Shown: in pieces, positions 25,201 to 35,698 of the stretch
How positions within the stretch are numbered: position 1 is the stretch's first letter
How the letters are laid out: each line of letters begins with the position of its first letter
From: Enoplolaimus lenunculus
Lineage: Eukaryota; Nematoda; Enoplea; Enoplida; Thoracostomopsidae
Direction of reading: 5' to 3'
DNA: 64,000 nt
Assembly: GCA_030248215.1 (NCBI GenBank)
Contig: JASANG010000610.1
Coordinates: 62,001-126,000 of the forward strand
Made by a program: the position numbers and the translations under genes
Notes under the pieces: model-generated
The model's database searches: none
What the model saw: the letters and a program-made list of their open reading frames with translations, nothing else
Told to the model about the DNA's origin: nothing

Positions 25201-28200
25201 TTTGTTAGAATATTAAATCTGTGTTGATGTGCTAGATTTCAAGTTTTTGCCTGTTTCTGACCTCTAGTTAAATATTTATCGCTAAATAGCGCTGTCTTGC
25301 AATAGCAAATATGCAAAAGGCATACATAGATTGTAACTTGTTTTATTGTTTTTGTTTTAGAACAGGCAACGTATTCTCATATCGGCGTTTTCACGCAGCC
25401 TACGCGATCCCTTTCCACCTGCACGATCGGCAGGAATAGTTGCGTTTTCCGCTACTCAGCAGTATTATTTGTTAAGCGAAATCGCAACAAAAATTGTTCC
25501 TGCATTAGCGCATTTGACCGTCGACCCTGTTGAATCCGTTCGCGAACAAGTACATAATTTACATGGGCCACTTTTAATCTCAAATGATTTAGCGTCTTGT
25601 TTGAACTAGGTATCAGTTTACAAGCAAGGTCACTGCCAGTATGCATCACGCTAAGCCAAGGAAGCACCATACCGGCTGTTTCAAGTGGGGGTGTGCACAA
25701 ACTCTGCTCAAAACCCGGCGATTCTGCATGGGCCGGCTTTAACCCTGCATCAGACTAAGGCAGCAGAGAAAATTTCGTAGACTTCGGTTTGTTGGCTTGT
25801 AAGTTACAAAACAGTAAGTATATATAGTGCCTACGATTATGTCTTAGAACAAGAAACTCTGCATTTTAGCTTATCGATATTGGCGTCAACTAGCTGTACA
25901 TGAAGTGCGATTTTGAAGCGTTATGGCCATTACTTGGACATTGGGAGACAAGCTAATTTTTTTATATTTGACATATTAAGGATTTTCGACTAGTTCTATA
26001 CGTATAATTGTCTCATGTAGTTAAGTAGATTTTCGAGTAGAAATAAATTTTTAGTTAAATATTGAAGCCGGCTTCTTCATCCTGCTATAGCGGTAATACA
26101 TTTTAGTGATGTAACTGCAATTACATTATTTTGACTGCTTGTTATGTTTTTGTTTGCTTCGTTGTAGGCATTTAAAGCCATCAAAGGATTTCTTCAGAAG
26201 CTGGAGAAGGCTTCTCAAAATCCTGAATTAATTCCGGAACTAGGTAATTTTGCTTTATTTTATTATAACAATGATTTTGGACGTGGGTGTCTGCCTATTA
26301 TTACTAAATTGTGTTTTTAAAACAGGGATTTTAGTGGGTTTGACAAATACATTGAACCTGCTGCACATCGTAACATTATAAACGGACGCACTGTCGTTAC
26401 ATTATAAACGGATGCACTTTTAGGATGACTTAAAAACTAAATAATGTTTCAGTATTGTTCCAGAGTCCCAAGTCAATGCTGGCAGTGGTGCAGGTTTGTT
26501 ATCGAGTGCAGCAAATGCTGCAGTTCCAGCATGGGCTGACTGGGCGTTGTCTGCTTTAAGCTCAAAGTTCTACAAATCTACTACTCCACAACGCGATGTG
26601 AACGCTGGTGTTCCGAGCACGGCTGTGAATAATGCTGATAATCCTGGTTCTACGGAACATGCTGGCCGCATCGGTGAAATTAAAGTTTGCCGGAAGCCGG
26701 AGCACGGTTTACCTATGAGTGACTCGAACAAGGTTACTAGTTCAAAACAGCAATCGAATGTGTTTGATGATATGTTCGGCGGATCGAATAGTAAGTACAG
26801 TTCGGTGATGTAATTATGATCGCAGAAAAATGTTGTGTGTAATTTGAAGTAATTTACCACGAAATTATTTGTTTGTGCAGAATAATTGAGCTGTGCTGTG
26901 TTCTATGTGATTATCTGTGTGAAAACGTAATTTATATACAAAAGTGGTGGTATTGGTTTTAGACAATACTGTTCTATCGCTCTAGTGTTTAAGTGATATG
27001 AATAGTCGGTATGAAAGTTTTTGACTTGCTGTGCAGCACTTATTTTGTGAGAGCCAATTAAAATTTTTTCTTTATTCAGAGTTATTAGTAAAAATATATT
27101 AATTTTTGTAGTTGTTTATAAAAGGTGACTTTAGTTTAATCGATATACTTTTGATTTATAAAGGATATTTGGTTTTTTCATTAAAGATAAAGCAACTGCA
27201 AGTGTTTCTAATATCAGCGGCAAATCAACAGAAGCTATTCAAAGATCGTCGTTTAAAGACAGGCTCACAGATGAACACCAAGACGACGAGTGGGAAGATT
27301 TTGAAGATAACGAAAATGTTGAAGTATGTTGTTGACTTATTATTTGTTTATATACCGGCAGCTGGCATATTAGAGCCCTTGTTGATTTTCATTTACTCCG
27401 AAGTCTAAATACAGCTGTAGTTGCTATGATAATTGGAAATAATTGATTGTTCACTGACGATTGGTTTTATAGCCGTTTAAAATTTCATACATTTACAGTC
27501 TGATGGTATTTAAATTGTATCCCAAAAATGACAATTTCCGGTTTAGGCTGAGCTGAAACAGAATTCTGGTGACGGTGGATGGAATTTTGGTGACAGTGAA
27601 GATAATGACGATGAGGACAATTGGGGCAGTTTAGAGGTTACGGTAAGCCATTTAAAAATAACCGAATTACTGTGATTGTCAGCTGTTTAAGTAGTCCATA
27701 ATTATGCGGGATTTTTCAGCCTTACAGCTGCGTATCGAACGCAAACCAAACGGGACGCATTTCGGACACTGTTGATATTTACGTTTACAAAGGTTGGGCT
27801 ACATTCTTTTAATGGTGTTTGTTCATTGATTTAATTTTTTAAATGTAACATAAAACCACTTTATGTAATATATCGCGGTTTATTACACTAACGCTATTTT
27901 AGCGATTCCCATCGTTTAACTTTCAATTATTAGTTTAGTTTGAGTTTTAAAATAGTTTTCTGGATTTTGGTTTAAATTTCTCAAACGTGGCCTTCGAAAA
28001 CTTTAAACTTCTGTCAGTTTTATTATCAAGGGTGCTTGGTTTGTATTATATAAATTTGATTTTGTTGCAGTTTTAGTCAATGCGCTTAAATTATATATAC
28101 AGGAAAATTAAAATCATTTTAAAATTCACGAATGCAACAGCTACAACTTCATATAATTTGTTATTAAGTTTTCGTTATAACTAAAACTATGTTTGCTTTC

Positions 28201-31200
28201 GAGATTTTAAGGTAACGCCCTGTTTTTATCGCTAAAGAGATTCTAAAATCTGTATATGATTACGACAAACTTAGGCAACCGGTTGTATTTTGTGTTTTCG
28301 CACGCTTTGTTTGGTGTACAATATTTAGGTGTGGCACATTCATATTAGTGTTATGCAGTGTTGTGTAGTCTATCTGTGCTATAATAGCAATGTGATTCTT
28401 TGGACATATCTTATCCTGGTTTTGTTTGTACTTACATTTTAGTCTTCGGTTCAAAATACTTCAAATAAGATTTCAAAACATCAATCATCATTCGTAAACC
28501 ATGATTCCAAAGGCAAGCCACAAGCGGCTCCACGGTCAGATTCTCGCAGTCACATTTCCAGCAAAATTAATTCACAAAACAAAGATTCACATAATTCAGG
28601 AGCAGCCACAGCCACCGACATTTCTCTTGGAGTTAGCGATGGATGGGACAATGCGGTTGAAGAAGATGTGCTTCCTTCAGAGTTGGAGAGCCAGGTGGGG
28701 ATATAAAAGGTTTGGAAAATTGTTTACAGTCTCGGACCGAATTGATTGCAATCGCGATTGTGTTAGAGACACGGTTTTATTGAGCGAAGCGAAACTCCGA
28801 GCGAAGCTCGGAGTTTCGCGAAACGTTTTATGCTTTGTACTGTAGGGTTGAAAGGTGGATGTCCGTCTGTCTGTCTGTCCGTCCGAAAAGAATCGCAGGA
28901 ACAGCTGAACCGATTTTGATAAACTTTTTTTGAGAGCCAATTATCTTGGGGTGTTAACCTCGCATTCGGGTTTTAAAATTTTAAGCCGTTTATTAGCTAC
29001 AGGCTAATTTGCATAATTTGTTAAGCCTAAATTAGGACTTCCTACATCATTTCGCTAACTATTACAGTTACAAGCAATCTAATTTCAGCATTAAAGGGTT
29101 TTAGGTGCGAGGAATTTGAATAAATTGTTTACAAACCTCTAAAACCGATAATTGAGTAGTCAGCCAATAGATAATTTGCACATAAGTTATAATTGATAAG
29201 CCTAAATTAGGCGTTTTTACAATATTTCACTAATTTATTAGGGTTACAAGCAATCTAATTTCAGCAATAATGGGTTTTCGGGTGCTAGAAATGTAAATAA
29301 ATTGTCTACAAACCCTCATAACTGATAACCGAATAGTTAGCTTAGCTGATTTGCATATTAACATAGTTTTTAAGCCTAAATTAGGACTTTTTACATACAA
29401 TATTTCACTAATTATTAAGGTTAAAAGCAATCTAATTGCAGCACTAAAGGGTTTTTGGTGCGAAGAATTTGAATAAATAGTTTACAAACCAACAAAACCG
29501 GTAAATGAATAGTTAGCTAATAACTAATTTGCATATTACTTTAATCGCTTGCGTGTGTTCGAGCTTCGCTCAATAAATGTAGTCCCGCTACGGTTGGTAG
29601 TACGAATAGCTTGCAAAGTAAGTGTCAATAAAAATTGTAACATTGCAAATGCATTAACGCAATCTGTGACTAGGATTTAACGAAATTATGTTGGAGTATT
29701 TATCTGTTTTGACTATTTGTCTATGTTTATGGGGGCAGTGATATGTATGCAGCTATTTACTTCTATTTTTATAATCGAATCATGCATTATCTAGTATACT
29801 ATCGTAGCCCGTTTTGGGCTACCGATGATTATATTCTTTCCATAGGGCTATTAAATTTTTTGTTGTTTTGTCGTTTAATTGACATCGAATCGCACCTTTT
29901 GGCGTAAAATGACATCATTTAGTACTGTAGATTTGACCTGCGAGAGCTGTGTTTCCGGGCCAGGCCTCCGCAAATAAGTTGATTCTAAAATCCAGCGCAT
30001 ATGCAGCGAAATGTTTTACATTTTGGCTAAATGCTATAAAAATTTTATTTATTGCTGCTTTCTGGGTAGTTTTGTTTTGTGTTATAATCATGGATATAAG
30101 GTATATTACTAGCCCATTGTGTTTTGTGGTCTAATTTATTCCTACCAAAATCCATGTCTTTTGCGAAGTGTTGCTCTGTAAATTAAGCGGTTAGAGCACT
30201 AGCCATTTATACTACTGACGGCAGTTCATTATATAATTTGGTTAGGTGTCTGCTTAGCTTGGATAACTTGTGTTTGGCATTTTCAGAAGTTGGGTTGTTA
30301 TGTTGAGGAGCACATATGTCATATTTATGTAATAGAATCACTCAGTGTGCTGTTTTGGAAGAAAAGTAATAATTTTAGTATCGACAGTAATGAGTATAAA
30401 GCTTCGTCAGCAAGTATTGATAATGGCTAGGTTTATGAAACCATGCATTTTATGAAACCATGCATAAGTACGACTTTGAATTAAGTAAATATATACTTTT
30501 GTCTGACCAAATTAATGTGCTCCAGAATAAAAGCTCAGGCATTTTATCAACTTTATCTTAACTGAGATTGTTGCTAACTGGGGCTTCTTTGTCATGATAC
30601 TGACTCGAAGCTGGCATCTATTTTTGCTTTAAAAGTTAAGTAGCTACTTAGATTGCGTGCTTAAGTAATTGCTTAAGCATAACTTAAGTAAATATTGAAG
30701 TAAGATTTAGAAAACCCAGCTATTGGCTGTTAGACATTTTTTTGCGCTCAAGATATATTTTTGGAATGTATCCTGTACCCGTGGAAAGTAGTGCTACCGA
30801 TTTGTTCTGACATCTGCTGTTGCACCAGAAATTTTAAGTTTTGTTTGTTTCAGTTAAATGCCACTGACAAAGACAGCGGTTCGCGTAATGAAACCGAAGT
30901 AGCCCTAGACTCCGAAGACGGTTGGGGAGACACGTCGTTTGATGAACCAAATCGAGGAGCTTCCCTGAAAAGTAAGTTGTAATCAGGGTCCGTCCAAATT
31001 CTTGGTCATCGATAACAAGTACGTTTTGCAAATTTGAAGCTAAAGAATGAGTTGCAAATTTACAGTAGAATAATTGACAGAAAAGGTATTGATTGCTCAT
31101 GAAGCAATTTCCGTAGTATGGTTCCACTGCTGAACTACATGATGTCCAATTAACACGATATTTTTAAGGAAAGTTCCGGTTAATCGGCATCCGTAATGAC

Positions 31201-32121
31201 CGGCAGTTATCACTCGGGTAATCACATTTTGACGTGGATATACACGCGGGTAAAAAGTTTCAAAGCACGGGTAAAAACCTGTTAGTCTTTGCCTGCCTAA
31301 AATTTTAATAAGAAACGATGAACAGCGGATTAAAGTACATTGCTAGTAGCCCTCACAAAAAGCCCGCTGTCAAGATTATGGTACCGGGAAGGATGTCTTA
31401 GCGAAGTTATTTTCTCAGTGGAATTGATGTAATTTAACCAAGTGTGCAAGTGAAGCTAAAATGTTTCAGGGAGACTGCCTGATCATTCCATGACTGAGCT
31501 GTGGTCTGAATTATATTTGCTAATGAATTGAAATTTGCTAGTTAAAATTAGAATCTGTGGCAATTCGTTGCCCGACAACTTGTCGTCGGGAAATGTCCTA
31601 AGCCTAATCCTAAGTATAATGAAGAACAACAATTTGCGGTGTCGTCGAGATTACGGATTACAAGTTGTCGGGCGAAGAATTTTCGCGATACCATTTAGAG
31701 CATAGAAGAAGTTGACCACAATGATTTTCTACCGACAATAATGTTTTGATTCATTGATCGTCCGCAAACGAGCTAGTTTTACCGGTGATAGCAGTAATAT
31801 GCAATATTAACCCGGTATTACATTTTGTAATGTAATAATCCTAATGGTTGTTTAAATATCTATCATGTGTTAAGACTGGAATCGGTATTTACATCGGTTC
31901 GGCATCATCAGCAAAGGGTAAGACAACATTCTGTATTTTATTTACAATGCATTTCAGGCTCGCATCTGTCAAAAACTGACCGTCAAATGAAAAATGAGGA
32001 ACGACGACGACAAATGGAAAAGAAGCGTGCCTTAAAAGCACAATCTGGTCCAATGAAACTCGGTGCCAAAAAGCTTACTGATAGCATTCCTGCTGACTTA
32101 GACGAGTCTGCGTTTTTCTAA
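15422..32121 (+). CDS. SCYL1: SCYL1-type pseudokinase (N-terminal kinase-like protein), 19 exons, 916 aa
   Basis: Exons: 15422-15544, 16859-16915, 19694-19774, 20258-20371, 21060-21289, 21472-21562, 22087-22245, 22459-22617, 23122-23229, 23460-23573, 24904-25059, 25361-25549, 26168-26243, 26464-26790, 27187-27323, 27547-27642, 28443-28694, 30854-30971, 31958-32121 (TAA). All phases join and total 2,751 nt. The start gives [16 protein letters not shown], matching the WFFARDPxxDF opening of animal SCYL1. Residues 1-285 form a kinase-like fold without catalytic motifs: THNN (138-141) replaces HRD and GGLE (158-161) replaces DFG. Residues about 286-553 are the HEAT-repeat region ([31 protein letters not shown]). 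The rest is acidic and Trp-containing ([23 protein letters not shown]), then a basic coiled coil and [10 protein letters not shown]. Family knowledge: SCYL1 is a cytosolic/Golgi factor binding COPI. The exon model rests on splice signals and family alignment, not transcripts. Confidence 0.95.
16140..16710 (+). repeat. Two copies of an interspersed ~170-200 bp repeat in SCYL1 intron 1
   Basis: CTACCATTAGTTGTAAAATT occurs at about 16150 and again at 16570. Each copy runs on to TTTTCTGAAATT..TTTTTACA, then TTTCCGGG(G)GGATCA and GCGTTTTCC(G/T)CGCAT. The terminal part also occurs near 11258-11300 (CCGGGGGATCAAAATGG). No TSD or coding content was found. Confidence 0.65.
17906..18298. mobile_element. 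hAT-type MITE, family D (GCCGAT arrays) in SCYL1 intron 2
   Basis: It begins TAGGATGTGCCGATACC and ends AATCGGCACATCCCTA, with flanking 8-bp repeats CATCTTAC and CACCTTAC (7 of 8). GCCGAT hexamers crowd both ends. TAGGG-type termini with an 8-bp TSD also fit hAT. A partial end of the same family (TATCGACACATCCCTA) sits at about 8506-8521. Confidence 0.85.
18620..18750 (+). repeat. Degenerate TTAGGC/TTAAGC hexamer repeat, copy 1 (SCYL1 intron 2)
   Basis: It contains CGGCTTAGGTATAGG and CGCTTAAGCTTAGG. The end, TGTTCCGGCCCTGTTCAATACATTG (split as CCGGCCCTGTTCAATACATT), is shared with the copy near 38230-38385, so this is a dispersed element rather than plain microsatellite. Confidence 0.55.
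19058..19652 (+). mobile_element. hAT-type MITE, family C-like, just upstream of SCYL1 exon 3
   Basis: It begins CCGGGTTGTAATCGGAAG (one change from CAGGGTTG) and ends ATTCCGTTCGAACCCTG. The 8-bp flanks GCCGGGGG and GCCGAGGA match at 6 of 8. CGGAATCG motifs are present at both ends. Its right end lies 41 bp before the exon 3 start (19694). Confidence 0.65.
20622..20955. mobile_element. Probable degenerate hAT-type MITE in SCYL1 intron 4
   Basis: The left end ACTGGGTTTTAAAAATACCGG and the right end CTGGAATTCTGGTTGCGC recall the CAGGGT..CCGG termini, and CCGGAAACGGAACCG motifs lie inside both ends. No clear target duplication remains. Confidence 0.4.
22246..22458 (+). other. GC-AG intron 7 of SCYL1
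   Basis: Exon 7 must end at TTTTCAG (22245), because the protein reads FLENFQ and exon 8 resumes [11 protein letters not shown], in register with the family's FLEEIQIKEPAEKQKFF. The next two bases are GC, not GT (CAG|GCAACC), while the acceptor TTTCTTAG is ordinary. GC-AG introns are a known minor class spliced by the major spliceosome. No GT donor nearby keeps the frame. Confidence 0.8.
22459..32121 (+). CDS. SCYL1: SCYL1 exons 8-19: HEAT-repeat region and acidic/basic tail
   Basis: Exons 8-13 carry the HEAT-type helices ([81 protein letters not shown]), each with a close counterpart in vertebrate SCYL1. Exon 14 opens with a small and Trp-rich stretch ([17 protein letters not shown]) also seen in the family. 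Exons 15-18 are low complexity, with repeated acidic-Trp patches. Exon 19 has [19 protein letters not shown], a charged helix, then [10 protein letters not shown] and 14 extra residues to the stop. For exon 16 the donor could be GAG|GTTACG or ACG|GTAAGC; the second is the better signal and both keep the frame. Confidence 0.92.
23681..24099 (-). mobile_element. hAT-type MITE, family C, in SCYL1 intron 10 (reverse)
   Basis: It starts CAGGGCGTAAAGCGGAAC, the complement of the family C right end, and finishes TCGGTTGAACCCTG. Flanks TGCTCTAG and CGCTTTAG match at 6 of 8. It is the reverse orientation of 9165-9614 and 24211-24615. Confidence 0.82.
24211..24615 (+). mobile_element. hAT-type MITE, family C, in SCYL1 intron 10 (forward)
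   Basis: It starts CAGGGTGCAATCGGAATTTC and ends AGTTCCGCTTTGCACCCTG; flanks TCAATCAT and TCAAACAC match at 6 of 8. It lies 111 bp from the reverse copy, so the intron carries a long inverted repeat. Confidence 0.82.
28776..29577. mobile_element. TIR element with terminal hairpin and ~174-bp internal tandem repeats, in SCYL1 intron 17
   Basis: The left end TTTATTGAGCGAAGC (28776-28790) is perfectly complementary to the right end GCTTCGCTCAATAAA (29563-29577). Next to the left end is a 12-bp stem with a 3-base loop, GAAACTCCGAGC-GAA-GCTCGGAGTTTC (28791-28817), then a GTCT/GTCC microsatellite at about 28861-28886. From 28981 to about 29548 a unit of about 174 bp recurs just over three times (AAGCCTAAATTAGG at about 29023, 29198 and 29372). 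No coding potential. The superfamily is unknown to me; target duplications are unclear. Confidence 0.75.
31562..31681. mobile_element. 120-bp MITE with 22-bp inverted repeats in SCYL1 intron 18
   Basis: AATTCGTTGCCCGACAACTT(GT) at 31562-31583 and ACAAGTTGTCGGGCGAAGAA(TT) at 31660-31681 are inverted at 20 of 22 positions. The 76-bp middle is unremarkable. The superfamily is not assignable from this copy alone. Confidence 0.65.
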
Positions 32122-32262
32122 AACACTGATCTGCAATTAGAATTTACTATTAAGCTCATGAACGTGACTTTTGCAAGACTGATTACCAACATGAGCACAT
32201 GAGTTGAGTAGTGTATCAACCGTGTACTGGGGTAAAAGTGTAGGCTTATATTCACTTTTTGA

Positions 32263-32268
32263 ATTAAA
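32263..32268 (+). promoter_or_regulatory. Possible poly(A) signal of SCYL1
   Basis: ATTAAA lies about 142 bases past the stop codon. A canonical AATAAA is also present at 32496-32501, inside an A-rich stretch. Either could serve; without transcript ends the choice is open. Confidence 0.35.
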
Positions 32269-33073
32269 CTTCTATATTTGCTTTGTATTTCTTATGAAGC
32301 GTTTTTAATTGTGTTCGGTTCGTTTGTGGAACTATTTCTGTAAATAATCTGTAATTAGATTGTGTAATACTATTTATTTAATGCATGGTTATAGCGGTTT
32401 TTGTCCATAATGAATAATTTTTAACGACACTATTCTCATAAATATTTTCTACCTGAGGACAAATTTCAGGTTAGAACTAAAAATTTTGCGAGAAAAATAA
32501 AAAAAATGGGAAATTTCGAATGCCTGAAAATTCAGAGTAATTGCATGGCTATTAGCATGTTTGTGCATCATTGTATGTACTTCGTTTCAGTCTGAATATC
32601 TTTGTTTAGATCTATAAGATTTTTCTCAAAGCTACGCATCGAGCGTAATGCGGGTTCATTTTATAACTGGGACTGCCTGGAACTTGTTTTGTAACTATTA
32701 CAATAGCAAATAATATTTTGTCTGCAATGAGTTGCGCGTCTGCATTCCTGAGGTAAGAAATCAAATTGTCCTGCTGAATATCATGTGATAATATTAAAAT
32801 TTTAATTTTGAATTTCTTGCATTTAGAAATCTTTTAAGGAAAGTTAGGTCGGAAAAGGAGACGCAGATGTTTATTGCTAAAATTTTAGAATATCATGATA
32901 TTCGCATGATGATCACTTGAGAGCAGTAGTTTGTAAGTATGATGCGACATTCATATTTTGTCCGCAAATCCGCTAATTAGATCAAAACAAATCGTGTTGA
33001 CGTCTAATCAACATGAATAAAACATGTTTAGGTTGCCACAGTTATAAACGTGAACCCAGCGTAAAGCGTTATA

Positions 33074-33212
33074 GTTCCGCTATACTCGCCGCGCACCGCC
33101 GGACGCCGCCGCTCGCCGGCGTGCGACGCTGTAAAACTTTTTATTTAATTACCTCGCGGCGGTGTCCAGCGGCGTGCGGGGCGTCCGGTTTAGTACAGTA
33201 TATCGCAACCCT
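33074..33212. mobile_element. GC-rich foldback element
   Basis: GTTCCGCTATACT at 33074 is mirrored by AGTATATCGCAAC ending at 33212. Inside these, CCGCGCACCGCCGGACGCC (from 33089) is mirrored by GGTGTCCAGCGGCGTGCGG (to 33179), about 20 of 24 matching. The piece is about 70% GC in surroundings near 35% GC, so it stands out in composition. Confidence 0.6.
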
Positions 33213-33242
33213 TAAAGTTTAAAAAGATCAGTAACATAGATA

Positions 33243-34137
33243 CTGTAGTGAACCGAACAAGAGAGGTTCCCACTTTGAGTCGCAGTCAATAGGAGTTTGC
33301 ATCCATAATAAGAGTCCGTGAGCGGATATTGTCCCTAAACCCTAATTAAAATCCCGGAATGTCAATTATCTTCAGGGAGTAAACGGATAGTAAAAATAAC
33401 GGAAGCGGATAGTGATTAATGTATAACGGAAACGGAAAACGGATAAAAGTTTCAAAGATGTACCTATTAACCGAAAATTTTAAGACTGGATAAATTTCGT
33501 AATTATTTCATTTTAAACAATTGCAGTGTTAGCGGATACTCCGAAAATTTTAAGATTTTGGATGAATTTCGTGATTTTTATTTCATTTTGAACAATTACA
33601 GCATATCTATAATGAAAAATTGCGAGATATATACGTGATTTCCAACTAATTTTTGAGCATGTATTTCTATAATGGAAATGAATACGGATATCGATTTTTA
33701 ACGGAAACGGATATCCGGTTACATCCTGATTATCCGTAACTGTACTGCATAAATGATTCCAGTACCAAATAAAGTCAATAAGAGTCCGTATCTGTAGATT
33801 CCGGAAGCGGATAGACTACCTAAATCCTAATTAGGGTCCGTAAATGTGAATTATCCTTAACTGTATTGCATAAATGACCCCAGAACCAAATAAAAATTAG
33901 TTCGAACTGTAAAACGTACTTATGCTTTGAAAGTAGATTCCTAAGTATAATCTTGCATTAACGCTCAACCTTTTGATACAAGACAAACGTTTAATTCAAC
34001 GGATAGTTGCAATACCGGATATATCAGAAACGAAGGGCGGGTCAAAACTTAATTATAGTCCGTAACCGAATAACAGGGGGCGCCCTCTTAAGATGCCAAA
34101 TAAATATCAGTACCCCCTCTTATTTGGTTCGCTACAG
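33243..34137 (-). mobile_element. TA-flanked TIR element, family T, carrying a nested hAT MITE
   Basis: The left end CTGTAGTGAACCGAACAAG and right end TTGGTTCGCTACAG are inverted and flanked by TA on both sides (33241-33242, 34138-34139). Relative to 38391-38692 it is in reverse orientation. It is split by the hAT-type element 33373-33728. No transposase frame was seen. A TA target fits Tc1/mariner-like or several other superfamilies. Confidence 0.75.
33373..33728. mobile_element. hAT-type MITE, family E (ACGGAAACGG arrays), nested in a family T element
   Basis: It starts CAGGGAGTAAACGGATAG and ends CGGATATCCGGTTACATCCTG, split here as ATCCGGTTACATCCTG. Flanks ATTATCTT and ATTATCCG match at 6 of 8. 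The family T text resumes directly after it, so it inserted later. Confidence 0.75.
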
Positions 34138-34810
34138 TACAGAATTAGCCTTAGCGGAAATAATTAAGAAATCAGCCCTGAGCTATGCATGAGCCGAATT
34201 ATATATTAAGATAATGCTGTTTCGGGTGATTTTTTTCTGAGCTGTTTGGTTATCGATGAGAAGATACCACGTGCCCCGTTACTACCGCTGTGGGGGGTGC
34301 TATCTACATTGATTATGCCCAAGTTATAACCATGTTGGTTTCTTGTGGAACTGCAAAAGATGTCGTAAGTCTTGGATTTTAGATTATGTTTCGCTTCAGT
34401 TTACGCGGTTTAAAGGTTTGGACTTAGGAATATGGGAGTATGTATCCGCTGTTTACGGGCCTAAACACCATTGTAACATTGGTCGATTGTTTCATAAGTC
34501 ATGCTGCAGCTACTTGAATTCGAAATCCAATGTAGCCGCTAGCCAAAAGTTGGGAACAATTTGAACAACAAAATAACGTGCGTCACATTTTTACATCTGT
34601 TGGTGGAATTTCCAGAATCCAGCGATATATACTTAACCGGGGCTTGTATCTCTCCGTGCCTACCTCTGCAATCATTTTAGGTGGGGGCTATATGCGTATA
34701 TCTACTTAGCTACACCGTGTTCGTAAGGCTCAGAATTTAACGTGGTATTTAAGTTCAAGTTCAACAAAACGTGGTCTTGCATTGTAGCAGGCAAAAATAT
34801 CTTACAGGAC

Positions 34811-34901
34811 TCTATTCGCTTACGGACTCGTATTAAGGATACGGACTCTTATTGACTGGAACTCAAAATGGGGATCCCCCTCTTTATTCGGGTCACTACA
34901 G
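34811..34901 (+). mobile_element. Family T right-end fragment
   Basis: ACTCTATTCGCTTACGGACT through TTTATTCGGGTCACTACAG followed by TA (34902-34903) matches the right ends of 38391-38692 and 55939-56359. The left part is missing. Confidence 0.7.
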
Positions 34902-34908
34902 TAACTGG

Positions 34909-35158
34909 CAGGGCGTAAGCGGATAGTAAAAATAACTGAAACGGGTAGTCATCAAAATAACCGAAACAGAAAACTACTATTGAAGTATAAAAATTTTAAC
35001 GATGTTTTATCCTGCTACCACCACAATTGAGGTATGAAATATTCATCGGGCCTTCTAAAATTTTAAAGGAAACATAGCGGATGCACCGAAGTTTTTAAGA
35101 TTTTTAGTGAATTTCGTAATTTTTATTTCATATCGAACAATGTACCGGTTACAACCTG
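34909..35158. mobile_element. hAT-type MITE, family E, second copy
   Basis: CAGGGCGTAAGCGGATAG opens the element and ACCGGTTACAACCTG closes it. The flanks GTAACTGG and GAACTAGT are only loosely alike. It sits seven bases past the end of the family T fragment. Confidence 0.6.
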
Positions 35159-35630
35159 GAACTAGTACTTTTTAACTCTTTGTACCATGAATATTTTCCA
35201 ATTTTTGTTAAACCTAATTTTAAGCAAGGATTCAACCGAGAAGCATTTACAAGCATCATTTTTGAGCGGGTTTTAGACAATACTTTGCTAATTTATTGTT
35301 ACACGTTATCAATTTAAACATTGTTATATATAACCAACTTTTGCTTTAGCTTCGGTTCTTGTAAAATTTGTTTACCTCCGGCTCTGGTTTTTGTCACCTG
35401 CGGTTGCACTTGCACTACGGTACGCTCCATCGTGGTTTCGAATAGAAATTCTAGTGTTAGAACTTTTGCTTTAGAAACGGCACTAATTCTCAAAATATTT
35501 TCTCTAAAATTAACACATTACTCAAACCAAACCGGTACAAAATTAACTTATGCGGCCGGCATCTGAAAAGTCCCGTAAAATACAGCAAATAACATAGTTA
35601 ACGCTCTGAGAACGGGTCACACCAGAATAC

Positions 35631-35698
35631 TGTATGTAAATATACATATATAATATATATACGTATATAATATATATATTATATATATGTATATACTT
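35631..35698. repeat. AT-rich palindromic tract
   Basis: TATACATATATAATATATAT and its mirror around ATATTATATATATGTATATA can fold on itself. Pure A/T apart from a few CG/GT steps. Confidence 0.6.

Noticed and set aside
28981-29548. CRISPR-like array
   Set aside because: The 174-bp units are contiguous tandem repeats in a eukaryotic intron, without short repeats and unique spacers.
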